The notes under the pieces were generated by a model. It did not search any database, was not told the DNA's origin, and saw only the letters and a list, made by a program, of their open reading frames with translations. This document shows, one piece after another, positions 36,406-48,224 of a DNA stretch of 64,000 nucleotides. How positions within the stretch are numbered: position 1 is the first letter of the stretch; each line of letters starts with the position of its first letter. Source of the stretch: Cinnamomum chago (Eukaryota > Streptophyta > Magnoliopsida > Laurales > Lauraceae); assembly GCA_038049695.1 (NCBI GenBank), contig CP142456.1, positions 77,647,422-77,711,421 of the forward strand, in the 5' to 3' direction. A program made the translations under genes and the position numbers.

Positions 36406-37528
36406 ATGGTGTCCAGGGCTAATGGAGCTGCTTGGATGGAAGGAAATGGAGGAGAAGAAGAAGAAGCGATTTCCTGGCCTAGAATAACTGAAAAACAGGA
36501 CGAACTAAGCCTCTCCAACTTCAAATCCCTACTGGAAGAAGACTGGTACATGAACACCACCTCAAACCCACCTCAAAACGACTTTCAGACCATCCAAAAC
36601 CACCAAGAAATCAAAGACATTGCCTTTTCTTCCGACCCAAACGGCTTCAACCTCGACTCTTCTCAGCCCTTCTTCCCTCCAAAGAACTGCCTCTCCTCCC
36701 TCCTTGGAACTGTCTGCAGCAACCCTTTTGATGCCGGGTTCGATCTCAGCTGCGATGCGGGGTTTCTCTCCTCGAATTCCTCTGTTTTGATGAACCGGGG
36801 AGGTGGGGTTTTGCCCGGATTCGGCGAAATGGGTTCGAATGGCCAGATGATGGGTGTTCTTGATTTGAGCTCGGAAGGCAAATTTACAACTACCCATTTG
36901 CTCCCGTACTCTGAAAATCCCGTTTTCGATCCATCTGGGTTCGGGGGTTTTGAGGGTTCTTCTTCAAATGCTCTCTTTCTGAACAGGCCTAAAGCTCTGA
37001 GACCTCTAGAAATCTTCCCTCCAGTTGGTGCTCAGCCCACTCTCTTCCAAAAGAGAGCAGCTCTTCGGCAGAATTTAACTCCTGCAGAGACCAGCAATCA
37101 GATTCGGCTCGATGGTAGCAGCAGCAGCAAGGAGAGGTGGGATTTGGAGGAAGATCAGGAGCAGAAGAGGAGAAATATCAGTGGGCATGATGAGATGGAC
37201 GATACAAGCATTGATGCTTCGGGTTTGAATTATGATTCTGATGAGGGAGGGAGGATTGAGGATGCGAAGTTGGAGGAGGAGAGTGGGAGGAATAGAGGCA
37301 GTAACTCGAATGCAAACAGCTCTGTAACTGGGGTAGATCGGAAAGGGAAGAAGAAGGGGTTCCCTGCAAAGAATCTGATGGCAGAGAGGAGGAGAAGGAA
37401 GAAGCTGAATGACAGGCTCTACATGCTTAGATCAGTTGTTCCAAAGATTAGCAAAGTAAGAATTTCTGCAGTGTTTTAATTACTTCTCTCCAGTTCCTCG
37501 GAAAATTTATTTGAATCTCCCTCTCTCC

Positions 37529-37560
<32 letters not shown>

Positions 37561-40500
37561 GTTGCATGTGCAGTTCTGCATAGTTATTGGTGAAGACAAG
37601 ATACAATACATGGCTTTTTTTAAGTGAAGTTGAGTTCTTTTTTTTTTTGCATTGTTTTATTGCATTAAAGCTCTCTCATAAATAGCTTTGGGGTATTGCT
37701 CCTTTTGAGTTAATGATAGTGGAGAATATGGGTATTTGCTTCTGTTCTAGCTGCTTTCTCAAGGAGTGGAATGGGTTGTCTGTGTTAATGATTTCTCCTT
37801 CTCTAGTTAGACTTAAGAGCATGTTTGGTAAGCAGAGAGGAATCCTCTATCATTCCCTTGGAACCATACTATCCTCTATGAGGATTTCTGATGAGGGGAA
37901 TTACTACATTTCAGGTTTGGAAAACATCTAGGAGGAGTCACTCCTTGTAATTAGGTGCTTCTTTGCCTCCATGGATTTGCAAAATTTGATGGGGGGAGGT
38001 GGAGATGGAGGAACAAGTGGAAGAGAGGATTGTTGATGGGTTTGGAGGATTTAGAAAATCCTCCCTCACTTTTCCTCTCTTCACCCAAACGTGGATTTTC
38101 CTCGGAATCAAGGAAAATCAGAGAGGATTCTTCTTTGAAGACATTATCCAAACGTGCCCTAAGAGTTTTGTGAATCTGATTGATGAAGTGAGACAATGGT
38201 GAGATTTATTATTTTTATTATTTTGAAGATTAGGGTTTTTCACCCTGCATCTGGACTCTTTGAACTTGCTTGGGCAAAAGAGGTGGCTCCACCACTTTTT
38301 CTCTGCCTTTTTCATCTCATTGATACTGGTTCTTTTAGTGGTTGTTTGGATGTGAGAAAAGGTGGGACATCCATGAGTGGGGACAGTGATGATACAGTTC
38401 AAATTTGTTCTATGTGATCATTTCCCCCACCCTTACAGACTGGGTAGTTTGGATTTGGGGAAAGGCTGGGAATGGGTGGGTGGAGAAAAGATCACACCAA
38501 TGGATGCCCCGCCTTTTTCCTGCATCCCAACTAGTGGCAGATTTAGGAGATTTTCTTTGAAAGGGCCACTTCGTAGTTTTTTTCCCCAACCATACGTAAA
38601 AGACAAAGATTTCTGAAAAATACTTGAGTGCCCACGGCCAGTGGCCACCTCTGCCCGGCTGGTTCCACCATGATCCCAACACCCAGTTAGATTAGAGAGG
38701 ACACTGTTGTTGGCAATGTTTGGTACATAACTGTTGATTTAAAAAGCGGCCAAAGCATTGTTGTTGCTTGAGCTTCTAGTGCTGAGTTAAAATTATTAAT
38801 TTCTTAGAGTTTGGACTAATTTCACTGATCCAAGCAAGTAAAGGAGGAATTCTGGTATTTATTTTTCAAGTCAACTCTGAGTCTGTTTTGAATCAGTGTT
38901 CAGGTATAAGGGAATGTCATTGAAGAATTAATATTATTCCATGCTTTGAACTGGCACTTTACTATTTGTTTATGCACATATGCTCTAGGTTGCCTTGAGC
39001 TCTAAAGCCATTTTAATGGGTTCTGAATCTTCTGATACTATTTTAAATGTTGAACTCATTACTTCCCAAATCTCAAAAGAAACATGCTAGACAGATCAGG
39101 ATTTTTCTATTTAGATATATTTACTTTTTTGTTTTTTTTTGTTTTATACTTTCAATATAGGTTTTATAATTTAATTGCTTTCAATTCAAAATATGTGGGT
39201 CAGTTGCGCATGTCATATTGTCATGTCATATCCAACGCAGCACCCCTAGGCCCCATTTGGATGCCCAAAACTCGATAGTGTACTTGTAATTAGTTATTAT
39301 TAGTTTTGGCTAAGGGAAACACAACTGTCTTGTACAGGTAACTCTACTTATCCAAATAAATGCATGTACTCTCATTTGCGCATAGGGCTTGTTTGTTTTT
39401 ACATTAGAATCCATAGGAATTGAATACATAGGATTTTATGCCATTGAGTTGTTAACAATAAAAATTAAAGGTGAATTTTAAAAAATGAGCATCCTTTTTT
39501 AATACCCAGCCATCGCCCTAGTAATTGTGTACATACGAAAGTTAAGGTCGTATCTACATCTCCATCTTATATCTTTCATCCCTCACCACATGTCCATCAC
39601 CCCTCACCTCTTCAATCCTTTGGTGGAGTTCATTTCAGCATGAGTTCCTATGCATTCAATTCCCTATATATCTTATTGCAAACAAACAGGCCCAGAGTTA
39701 CCTCCACTCAGTTCAGAAGATCCAAACAGCTCCTATGAGAATTTTAAAGATCCATTTCTCCTCTTAAGTTCATCTAAGCAATAAGAGAGCATGTGTCTCT
39801 TCCACGTTGGAAACTGCCAATTCCTTGGCTCTTTGGATCACCTAAAAGCTTATTTTCTATCTTTAGTCATGATTCCTGCATGATGCTAATAGAAACTAAG
39901 GTTTAATGACTCACTTTTTTTTTCTTGTTTTCCTTGTGGACAGATGGATAGAGCTTCAATCCTTGGTGATGCAATTGATTACTTGAAGGAGCTTCTGCAA
40001 CGAATTAATGACTTACACAACGAACTTGAATCCACACCTTCCAGTTATTCGCTGCCTGCTTCTACCAGCTTCCACCCTTTGACACCTACGCCACTTACCT
40101 TGCCGAGTCGTGTCAAAGAAGAACTCTGTCCCAGCTCATTACCGAGCCCGAATAGCCAACCTGCGCGGGTAAATTGCAATCTCCTTGCCCCCGACTCTTT
40201 CTTGCTCATGTGATTGTTAACTAAATGTTATACTTTTGTGCTAACAATTATTTCAATTCCAAGTTTGTCTTCTGAAACTAGATGATATGCAATATGATCC
40301 AACCAAGGAATGACATGACTGATGCTATTCTTTCATGAATTATTCAGACACTGCCTCTGTAAATCCATTGCTTTTAATTGGAATTTTCTTTATCATTTTT
40401 AGATTTACGTATTCCTTAACTTGTTTGTGTTTCATATAGTTTCACTGTGTTCATTTTGAAAGAATTCTGTCATTGGGTTTCATTTAGGACCACTTTATTT

Positions 40501-41268
40501 TCTCCAGTTCCTGTCTAACACCACTCCATGTCCATGGAAAACCACTTGTTTGTGATCTTTCTCCAGTGAACTTTTTAGTCATCACTTGTTTTTGATATCT
40601 TTAGGTGGAAGTCAAGGTGAGAGAAGGCAGGGCAGTCAATATTCATATGTTCTGCGCCCGAAGACCGGGCCTCCTCCTCTCAGCAATGAGGGCACTTGAC
40701 GGACTGGGGCTCGACATCCAACAGGCAGTCATCAGTTGTTTCAATGGATTTGCACTAGATGTTTTCCGAGCTGAGGTAAGTTTGCTCCTTAGCTCCTCTA
40801 ATGAACTAAGGATGTGTTTGAAAATTGAATGTTCCATAGAAAGCAATAGTTAAAGGGTACATATGGAAACAGCTGTGGATTCCTATGGCTTGCAAAATCC
40901 ACACTGTACTTTTTCTTGCTGAAACATTTCCATGGAAAATCTCTGCACCGAACATTTGGTTAGCACCTATCACAATATTTTTTCAAAAGAAATCCATTTT
41001 CCATTCCTTATCAATATCAGCAACTGCTGCCACTTCCTGTTTCTGTTCTGTCACAACTCACTAATGCCTATCAGAATGGGTGGACACCATTCTTGCCAAA
41101 ATATTCAAATAACTAATATTTGGGGTGCATCCAAATGTGAAACTGAAGCTTACGACGAATTTCTATTAATCTCAGCAATGCGGGGAGGGGCCCGACATGC
41201 TGCCGGAGGAAATCAAAGCTGTACTTTTGCACTCTGCCGGCTTCCATGGGACTATGCTCGACCATTGA
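36406..41268 (+). CDS. bHLH transcription factor ICE1/SCREAM
   Basis: Four exons join in frame: 36406-37455, 39944-40168, 40605-40775 and 41176-41268 (1539 nt, 512 residues), all introns phase 0 and GT-AG, the usual ICE1 arrangement. The protein has an acidic Ser-rich N-terminus, the KRAAM-type motif here as QKRAALRQ (K216-R217; this Arg corresponds to the one altered in Arabidopsis ice1/scrm-D), a Glu/Asp-rich linker, a bHLH at about 320-375 including [20 protein letters not shown] split at the exon 1/2 junction, a VKEE sumoylation consensus at K408, and a C-terminal ACT-like domain (about 426-512). Known family role: activation of CBF/DREB genes in cold and, with SPEECHLESS, MUTE or FAMA, stomatal lineage control in the nucleus. 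ICE1 versus ICE2 is not resolved. Intron 1 holds two MITEs and a microsatellite. Confidence 0.95.
37518..37560. repeat. Compound CT/CA microsatellite in ICE1 intron 1
   Basis: A CT run passes into a CA run about 60-100 bases after the exon 1 donor, mirroring the compound repeat at 7441-7500. It is intronic. Confidence 0.9.
37817..38159. mobile_element. PIF/Harbinger (Tourist-like) MITE in ICE1 intron 1
   Basis: The left end GAGCATGTTTGGTAA matches the reverse complement of the right end, GGGCACGTTTGGATAA, and both arms continue into GAGAGGAATCCTC-like text. TAA flanks both sides (37814-37816 and 38160-38162), the 3-bp target duplication of PIF/Harbinger. No transposase is encoded. Confidence 0.75.
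39385..39693. mobile_element. Second Tourist-like MITE in ICE1 intron 1
   Basis: The left end GGGCTTGTTTGTTT and the right end AAACAAACAGGCCC are inverted; the inner arms share ATAGGAATTGAAT-like text. The element is 309 bases and resembles the one in the trihelix intron (4214-4526). The expected 3-bp target duplication is not clear (ATA versus AGA). Confidence 0.6.
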
Positions 41269-44200
41269 AGAGGTTCTCAAAGGCACTAACCAAAGTTTGG
41301 GCTCACTGTTCTCCATGTCATGGGCTAGCACATGACCAGGCCAGTTTAGTAGGGTAGTCAGCACTGATTACTCTGTGTTCATAGATGGAATTATGTTTGT
41401 GGGTCATTCTCTTAACAAAGGGTTTGAATGCACACAAACTTGTTTGCTGTTCTCTTTAGAAATTTCAGATTTTACAATAAAATCTTTTGTTGGATTTACA
41501 GCTTCTTAGATGAGTATGAGCTTTGTTTGAATCCTACCATATGCATTTGATTTGGTAGATATGATCAAAATTGTAACTTGGGCTTGAGATCTTGTGCAAA
41601 ATAATTAGTTGGAAGTTGGAACTACCATTATAGGTTGTAAACATTCCCGGCTTCCCATCATCATCAACAACAATGATATTATGGTTATAAGGTCAAATTA
41701 AACCTATACATGTGGGGGCCTGCCTTCAAGATTTGAACTGTTAAGAGTTATGGTCCCACCCTACTGGTATGCTTGAGCACTTTCTCTGAAGGAAGAAGTG
41801 TTATTAATAGTTGAATTGAAGGACAGTGTGATTAAAGGACTAATTAAAAATGATTTATTAAAAGATCTGTTTTATGTGCACAATGGATCTCACCTTTTGG
41901 TGTTTTGGACTATCAACTGGATGCACAAATTTCTCCCCTATGACGATAGGAGATGTAACATTGAAACAGAGTTTCATTCGTCGGATTGGACAAAGACAAT
42001 TTAGTCATTTTTCACTATTGTTCTGATTGCTTAAATTTTGGTTGTGTACTGATCCATGAAAGCTGTATTTTTCACTGTTTTACTTTTTTTTTTCCTCTAA
42101 ATGACTTATTTGATTGAGGAGAATTTTACAACATGGGATTCCATGTAAAACTCTTGGATATCTACTTTTTGGAATGCTACTCAGCCATTGTCATCAGAAT
42201 TAGGGAAGGGTAATAGAAAGGCCTCATTGTAGATGTGATTTTGGACAAGAACTCATCTACATAAGATCACCACAACATTGATTTAGGGACCCAATAATTG
42301 TTTCTTAAGCTACAGAATTAAAATCAATCAATGAGGAGTATAATCCAGATCAATATCAAATTAGGGTTGTACTAGTTCTTATGTGGTGTTTGGACCGGGA
42401 TATTGATGGCCATGTGCGGACTAAAGTTTTGGCATGTGGGTGCGATTTTAGAACTTATATGAAATTTCTGCATCCACTTTTAAAGATCCAATAACAATTT
42501 TGGACCCACCTACAAAATCCACATGAAAATCGTTAATTTGCCTTCAAAACCAAACTCTATTGGGTCCGCACCCCTCAAACAAAAATCCTCAAACAAAAAT
42601 CCTGAATCTGTCACTGTTGATGGCCATATATGCTGTGCATATCAATGTTTATTGAATCTAGCTTTTAATACGCAGCTAAATCAACCCCTGAAGTCTGAAT
42701 ATCATCAATCGTGGGGAGCCTACTATTCTACCTGCCACTTTACCTGGTCCAAACCCTAAAAAACCGACTACTAAATCTACCCAAATAGAGGTGGGGCTAG
42801 TTATACTTTCAACCTGGCCTATTGTCTTCTCGTACTTTTATTGTTCTTATGATACTGGTGCAATACATAACATTTTGACATGAAGCCCTGCGGCCCTAGC
42901 CCATACATGTGTACAACTAGATTGGTTGATAGATAAATAGTTAAATACAAGCAGTTTTCTTACACGGAGAAGAACCTCTCACAACTTGTGAAGGGAAAAA
43001 AATCTACGCCCTGGTGGGACTCATGAATAAATAAAAGAGGAGGGGATTTAAGTAGAAAACACTAGAAAACAAGATTATACTTCTCCCCCAAGTTGTTACA
43101 CTTTGGGAGGATAAAAAAATGTTGGGGTAGAAGACTGGCCTTAAGTTGTTGTTTCTAAGTTTACTCTCCACTTTCCTTCTTTCCTTCCAAATGACAATAA
43201 AGTAAAACAGTCATATTACCTAATTTACTTTCGGTTTACTTTTCCATTCAAACAATATGAACTAAAACTTTACATCACATCATGCAATTTTTTCTTTTCT
43301 CCTCTACTGAACAAATGGGATCTAAGGAATAGTTTATAAAATAAAAAAAAGGATCAGTTTGATCATCATTTCTTAATCATTTAATGGGAAGAACTCAAAT
43401 TGATGATAAATATCAAAACAGTCAACTGCTCAAAATCCTTTTATCTTTGATTGCAAGGATAAAGACAAAGATATTCAATGAGGCCCACTCCTTTTATCCA
43501 TGATTACTGTTTGATTACATCAATCTTTCTCTTTCACAGCTGTAGATCCACTCCACTAGGCCACGATTCCACGCTCAGTGGTAGTTACCAGAGAGTACCG
43601 TCATTGCACTATCAGTTTTCAAGTTCTACACATGATGCTGATAATGACACACACAGAGACGCAGAAAAAAGCACAAGGACGGTACTCATACGTAATTGAT
43701 TGGGATTATTAGCCTGACCATGTCAGCTACATACAAACTTCTCTCTGTTTCCAATGGTATTAAAAGGAACAGATGGTTTGGGGGCACACAATAAAGCCAA
43801 AACAGTGCTTTACTTTGAAAACTTGCATGCACCCAAAAGCACCCAGAGATTCTGATTGAGATTTTAGAAGTCTGTAGCTGTTACTTTGTTTTTTCATTCA
43901 GAACTTTGTGGAAGTGGGTTTGGTACGTTTGAATCAATCCCACTTGGTCATCAGTGCTTTCATGTGAATCTGCTGGGGTTTCCGAACATCAACTCAACAC
44001 GGGAGTTTGATTGGAAATTGAAGATGTACAAGTATGTAAGTTCCAACGTGCCACTATCTACAATGATGGGAGGAAATACTTCAAAATTTGGGCCAATGAG
44101 TTGGAATTGGGCATAAATTTCTAGGTCGATTATTGAAAGGGCGGGCCTAGGCCGATGCATGCTTGTGCGCCTGGCCCACGTGTTTAGTATGAAGGAGTGT

Positions 44201-45056
44201 ACGTATTGCATTTGGGACCCTCCTAGATGCATGTTAATCTGATTGGGCGACACCCAATCATACGAAACTTTCACATCGTGTTTCATCGGGCAACACCCAC
44301 AATCCATGATGAGACCTTCCTATTGCCTCCTCCAATGTTTACATGCATCTTGGTGGTTCTCAGACGAAAGCTTAAAAATTGTTAAGGCCTAATTGTTTGA
44401 CGGAATTTCCCACAGCAATGCCAGTTGATGTCCAGGAGCCGTTGAAATTCCTCATTGGATTAGTGAAGTTTCAAAAGTTTACCTTCTAAAAATGACACTT
44501 TTGAACGCATTTGATTCTTCCATGTTTAGCATTTGTTAGCTACCGCTAAATATGGTGGATTCAGTCCCCAACCAAGAGCCCATTACCACTTTGGGTTTGG
44601 GTGCTCATCCTAATCCATGCATAATAACATGCACAAAAAATAAATTATAATCTTACTGTTGTTTCCATCTACATCACTATCATAGTAGTGTTGTCCAATA
44701 TTTATCCAGACCCCAACCTGATAGACGTCAGGGCCTGGAAGCCAAATCTGGACCCTAACCTGAAAATATATATATACCCCCTTTTGCTAAGTACTTTAAA
44801 TGGGTCAGGCCTTTAAGCATACATAGGCTTACATCCAGCCTCATAAACTGTCGGGTAATAACATCAGGCTCAGCTCCAGCCCATGGACCTAAAAACGGAC
44901 ACAAATCAGCCCAAGTGACTTCGAAGAGCATCAAGTAGAGCAACTCGGTTAACTGAGATCTTGGTAGATTTAGTGAGATTCATCAACTGGATGCCGTTCG
45001 AGTCGAGTCAATTGGGCTAAGACAGGGTGAGTCAGAGTCCGGTTTTTGAGGGCCTG
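41269..45056. other. Intergenic, 3' flank of ICE1 and beyond
   Basis: AATAAA at 41476-41481, about 210 bases after the ICE1 stop, is a plausible poly(A) signal. Beyond it no gene is recognised to 45056. A 14-base phrase, TCAAACAAAAATCC, is tandemly doubled near 42576. From 44700 to 45050 GGCCTGG and GACTCAGT phrases recur, shared with 34.3-34.9 and 54.5-55.1 kb. Confidence 0.5.
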
Positions 45057-46480
45057 GAGGATAAAATCATCCATGGTAAGTAACCCGTTATTCCACATGA
45101 ATGGCGGTGCATAGTGAAGTAAGAAAAAGGCAGTGAGAGAGTGCAAAACACCTGCTCCTATTGCTGTTTCACAGAAAAAGCATGACCAAGTGCAGTTCTT
45201 TTATAGAATCTCAGACATTGTGGTTTCATGATGTTGTTCTTGTACTTCTGTCATCATCAGCCACTTTCATGTGAACATGAGAGATACCCAAAGAGTAATC
45301 TAAAAAGGCAGTTCGGTTTCCAATTGGACATTTTTCAGAAAAGAAGATAATCATTTTTGGTAGCTAGGGGGGACAGCTAGGGGGGGAAATGGGTCAGTCC
45401 TCTTAAGTTCACTTCTTAGAGCACAATCTGTCTGCTTGAGTTTCTGAAAGGAGTTTGGCTCTTTAGATTTTCTAGAATTCTTGGTATGAACTTCATATTT
45501 CTTAAATGGCTTTTGAGAATCTAAAAGTTTTAGCTTCTTTCTTTTTTTTCTTTTTTCTTGCTAGATGGGTGAGTGGTACACAACCTGTGGGACAAATTAC
45601 CTGCCCAAGGATCCCTGGGCCACTATGTGAGATGAGACACCTTTGCCACTGGGGGTGCAATTCTCAGTTTTAGCATTCTCAAATGCCCAAAATTATGCAT
45701 CTCCAAAATCCAGATTGCACCAAGCATTTGGGATTTTCAGAAAGAAATTCATGTGGCTTTGCAGTGGACCTCCAATATCCTCAACAGTCATTTCAGTCAA
45801 AGGTTCCGCATGCGGCTGTTGCATTCTATAGGGACGTGGGACTCACATATTGATCTCTTCATATTAGATGTGTTTAGATTTCATATCTTGACCAACACAC
45901 TCGAAGTTCAATGGTGTTGGCACGCTCATTTCACATGTGAAAGAAACTGCTGGTTCCAGATGGGTGTTTGAACCGAACTCGTTACGAACCTTTGTGTATT
46001 TCGGTGTGAGTCCGATGCTACGAACTCGCTGCAAATGCTAACAAATCTACTAGATGATCAACCGCGGGTTTTCCTCTCCCTTATATAAAGCAATCTCTAG
46101 GAGTTGCGGCTACTATGGATTCTACCTTTACATGAGAATTCTGCCAAACTGGGAATTTGAACCCCATCCAAACTCCATAATCAAGAGTTTGATCTTTATC
46201 TGACTCTATCATATCAAAGCTTTTTTAAAGTTCATCAGCGGCACATCGCCGGACTCGATCTGACGTGGGTTCCATGGCAATCGGGCCACGCAATTTTCAA
46301 CGACATGTATGCCAGGGATCTATCCGTGGGCACTCAAGTTAAAGTATCACTCCTGGAATGTACAAAAAAAAATCACAAATCTTAAAATTTATAGATTTTT
46401 AATTATATATCTTTTTGATATTTTACTATGTAAGAACTCCACGTACCACAATTCTTTTATTATTATTATTATTATTGTTC
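45057..46480. repeat. Duplicated segment A, copy 1 (with insertions)
   Basis: Sequence from 45057 is repeated in direct orientation from 52947, about 7.89 kb downstream, with identity by eye near 80 percent and higher in the core (57 identical bases at 45219-45275 and 53115-53171). Compared with copy 2, this copy carries extra blocks at 45535-45665, about 45692-45833 and about 45880-46375. Confidence 0.88.
45535..45665 (-). mobile_element. Short retroposon-like insertion in segment A copy 1
   Basis: This 131-base block is flanked by exact 9-bp repeats AGTTTTAGC (45526-45534 and 45666-45674). Copy 2 of the segment has a single AGTTTCAGC at the matching place (about 53422-53430) and no insert. 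On the minus strand the block ends in an A-rich tail interrupted by G (T-rich 45535-45557), so it looks like a 5'-truncated SINE-type retroposition. It differs from the SINE family listed elsewhere here. Confidence 0.75.
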
Positions 46481-48224
46481 CTAAATGTTATGTTTGCACG
46501 TTGCATTTTGTGATAGGAACAATATAGATTTGGTTCTAATACATTTCCTGCACTATAATATCTAAATATTTAAATTTGTGTGTAAATAATACATTCGCAG
46601 GTGTAATTCTAGTAATAAGTTTTAATAATTATGAAAGAAGAAATTTATGGAATTTAGGAATGGACAAAGTTCAGCAGCATTCAATATTTCTTATATGAAT
46701 TTCATAAATATCTGTAGAAGAAGGTCCTTTAGGGCATTAAGAATTAGCCCCATTCTAGCCTATGACAGATTTTCTCCTGCGCCCTCTGCATTTGTGAATG
46801 CGAGTGCCAATCATCGCCTAGGACCCAGTGAAATTTAGGTGGCGGGGGTCCCGTCTTTGGTGACGATCGGGATGTGTACTCTACATAAGAAGATTTTCTT
46901 TGAACCTGAGCCCTGTTGTTAGCAGAGTTGGAATTGCCAATGCAACCCTAAGGTTAGGCTTGCATTGGTGATAATATGTGTAAGTGCCTAAAAATTACGG
47001 ACTTAGTTATGAGAGGATTATGCTCTCGATTTGATTATTTGGGAAATGATTAGCCTCCCGAAACCTAAAAGGGAAAGTAAAGACAAAGGTCGGAGCCCCT
47101 GGCTGTATGCAGCCGAAGGCACTCCGATGCCTGAGTTAGTTTGGTGACTAAACTAAGGAAGAGTGAATGAGGGAGAAGAGAGAGTATGTGTATATCTCTG
47201 CTTGCATACCTTTGATGATTTTACCTCATGCATATATATAGGCATGTGAGTTGAATCTTGGGGCAGGGGTCCCATCAGACCCTTCCTGAGTGGTGGTAGG
47301 TAAAAATGGGAAGTCTCATCAACCCGCTTTTCGCCACAATGGTTGCAGATGGGACTGCGAGATAAGGCTGACTACTTATCTAGGTTCGGCGCCCAGTCTT
47401 TCTGTCAGCTCATGCCAGCGCATTTATGGTTGAATGACAACAGAGGCCGATATCAGGTTTAGGGCCGAGACCGAGATGCGCCTTGCATATATTTTCATTG
47501 GAATGGGTCTCGGGATCTTTCCAAGCTGGCGCTTCTGCTGAGCTGGGTAAGACCGAGACCAAGAATTATTCTAGCATTAGGAAATGCCCCCACACAATTG
47601 CCCCTAGCTCCTGACCTTCTAGAATCTTCAGTCTTTGAGGTCGGGAGCTAAGGATAAGAAGACACTTTGCGCCCAGATCCCATCTCTGTGCTAATTGCTG
47701 ATGTCTGCTGGCGTCTGATCCTTATCATGATGCCGTTTCGTCTGCCCGAGGCAATAAATGGCGTGTCTTTATTATTTCGTCTGGTTGGACACGCGAGCGT
47801 TGCTTCATGTGCCCGAGGCGACTAATGATGTGTCAGAGTTATTATGGGGGATAAATTGGCGGTGCCATGTGTCATCTTCCATTTGGTTGCTGCTTGCACC
47901 GAAGCGACGCGTGGAGAGTTCGAAGCGACGTTTTGCACGCATGCTTTTAAGAGGAGCTCATTCCCTCTAAAAATAGGGGTGCCCCTTCTTCCCTTTCTTA
48001 CTTTTTCTATTGCTTGGAACGAAACCCTGCCGGAGAAGATACTCTCTCGAGACCAGAACTCAGCGAATCTAGAGATTCTTGTTCCCGAATCCTTTGCTCC
48101 CTCTTTGTGAGTCCCCTTCTTCTTTATCCTCTTCTTGTGCCCTTCGTCTTTGCTTAGGGTTTCTGTCTCCTAAGGTTTTAAATCTCGTTCTTCCTCGCTT
48201 TCTGACCCTTTTGGTTTTTAGAAA
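46481..48224. other. Region upstream of the Ty3 gag fragment
   Basis: A TTA microsatellite lies near 46457-46478. From about 46900 the DNA becomes GC-richer and is not shared with duplicated copy 2. It may contain a 5' LTR and leader of the gag-bearing element, but I could not find paired LTRs, a primer binding site or target duplication. Confidence 0.4.

Noticed and set aside
45215..45262. A possible C/D-box snoRNA on the minus strand in segment A
   Set aside because: ATGATGA and CTGA boxes are present in copy 1, but copy 2 has TTGA at the D-box position, no terminal stem pairs, and no guide match to rRNA could be assigned.
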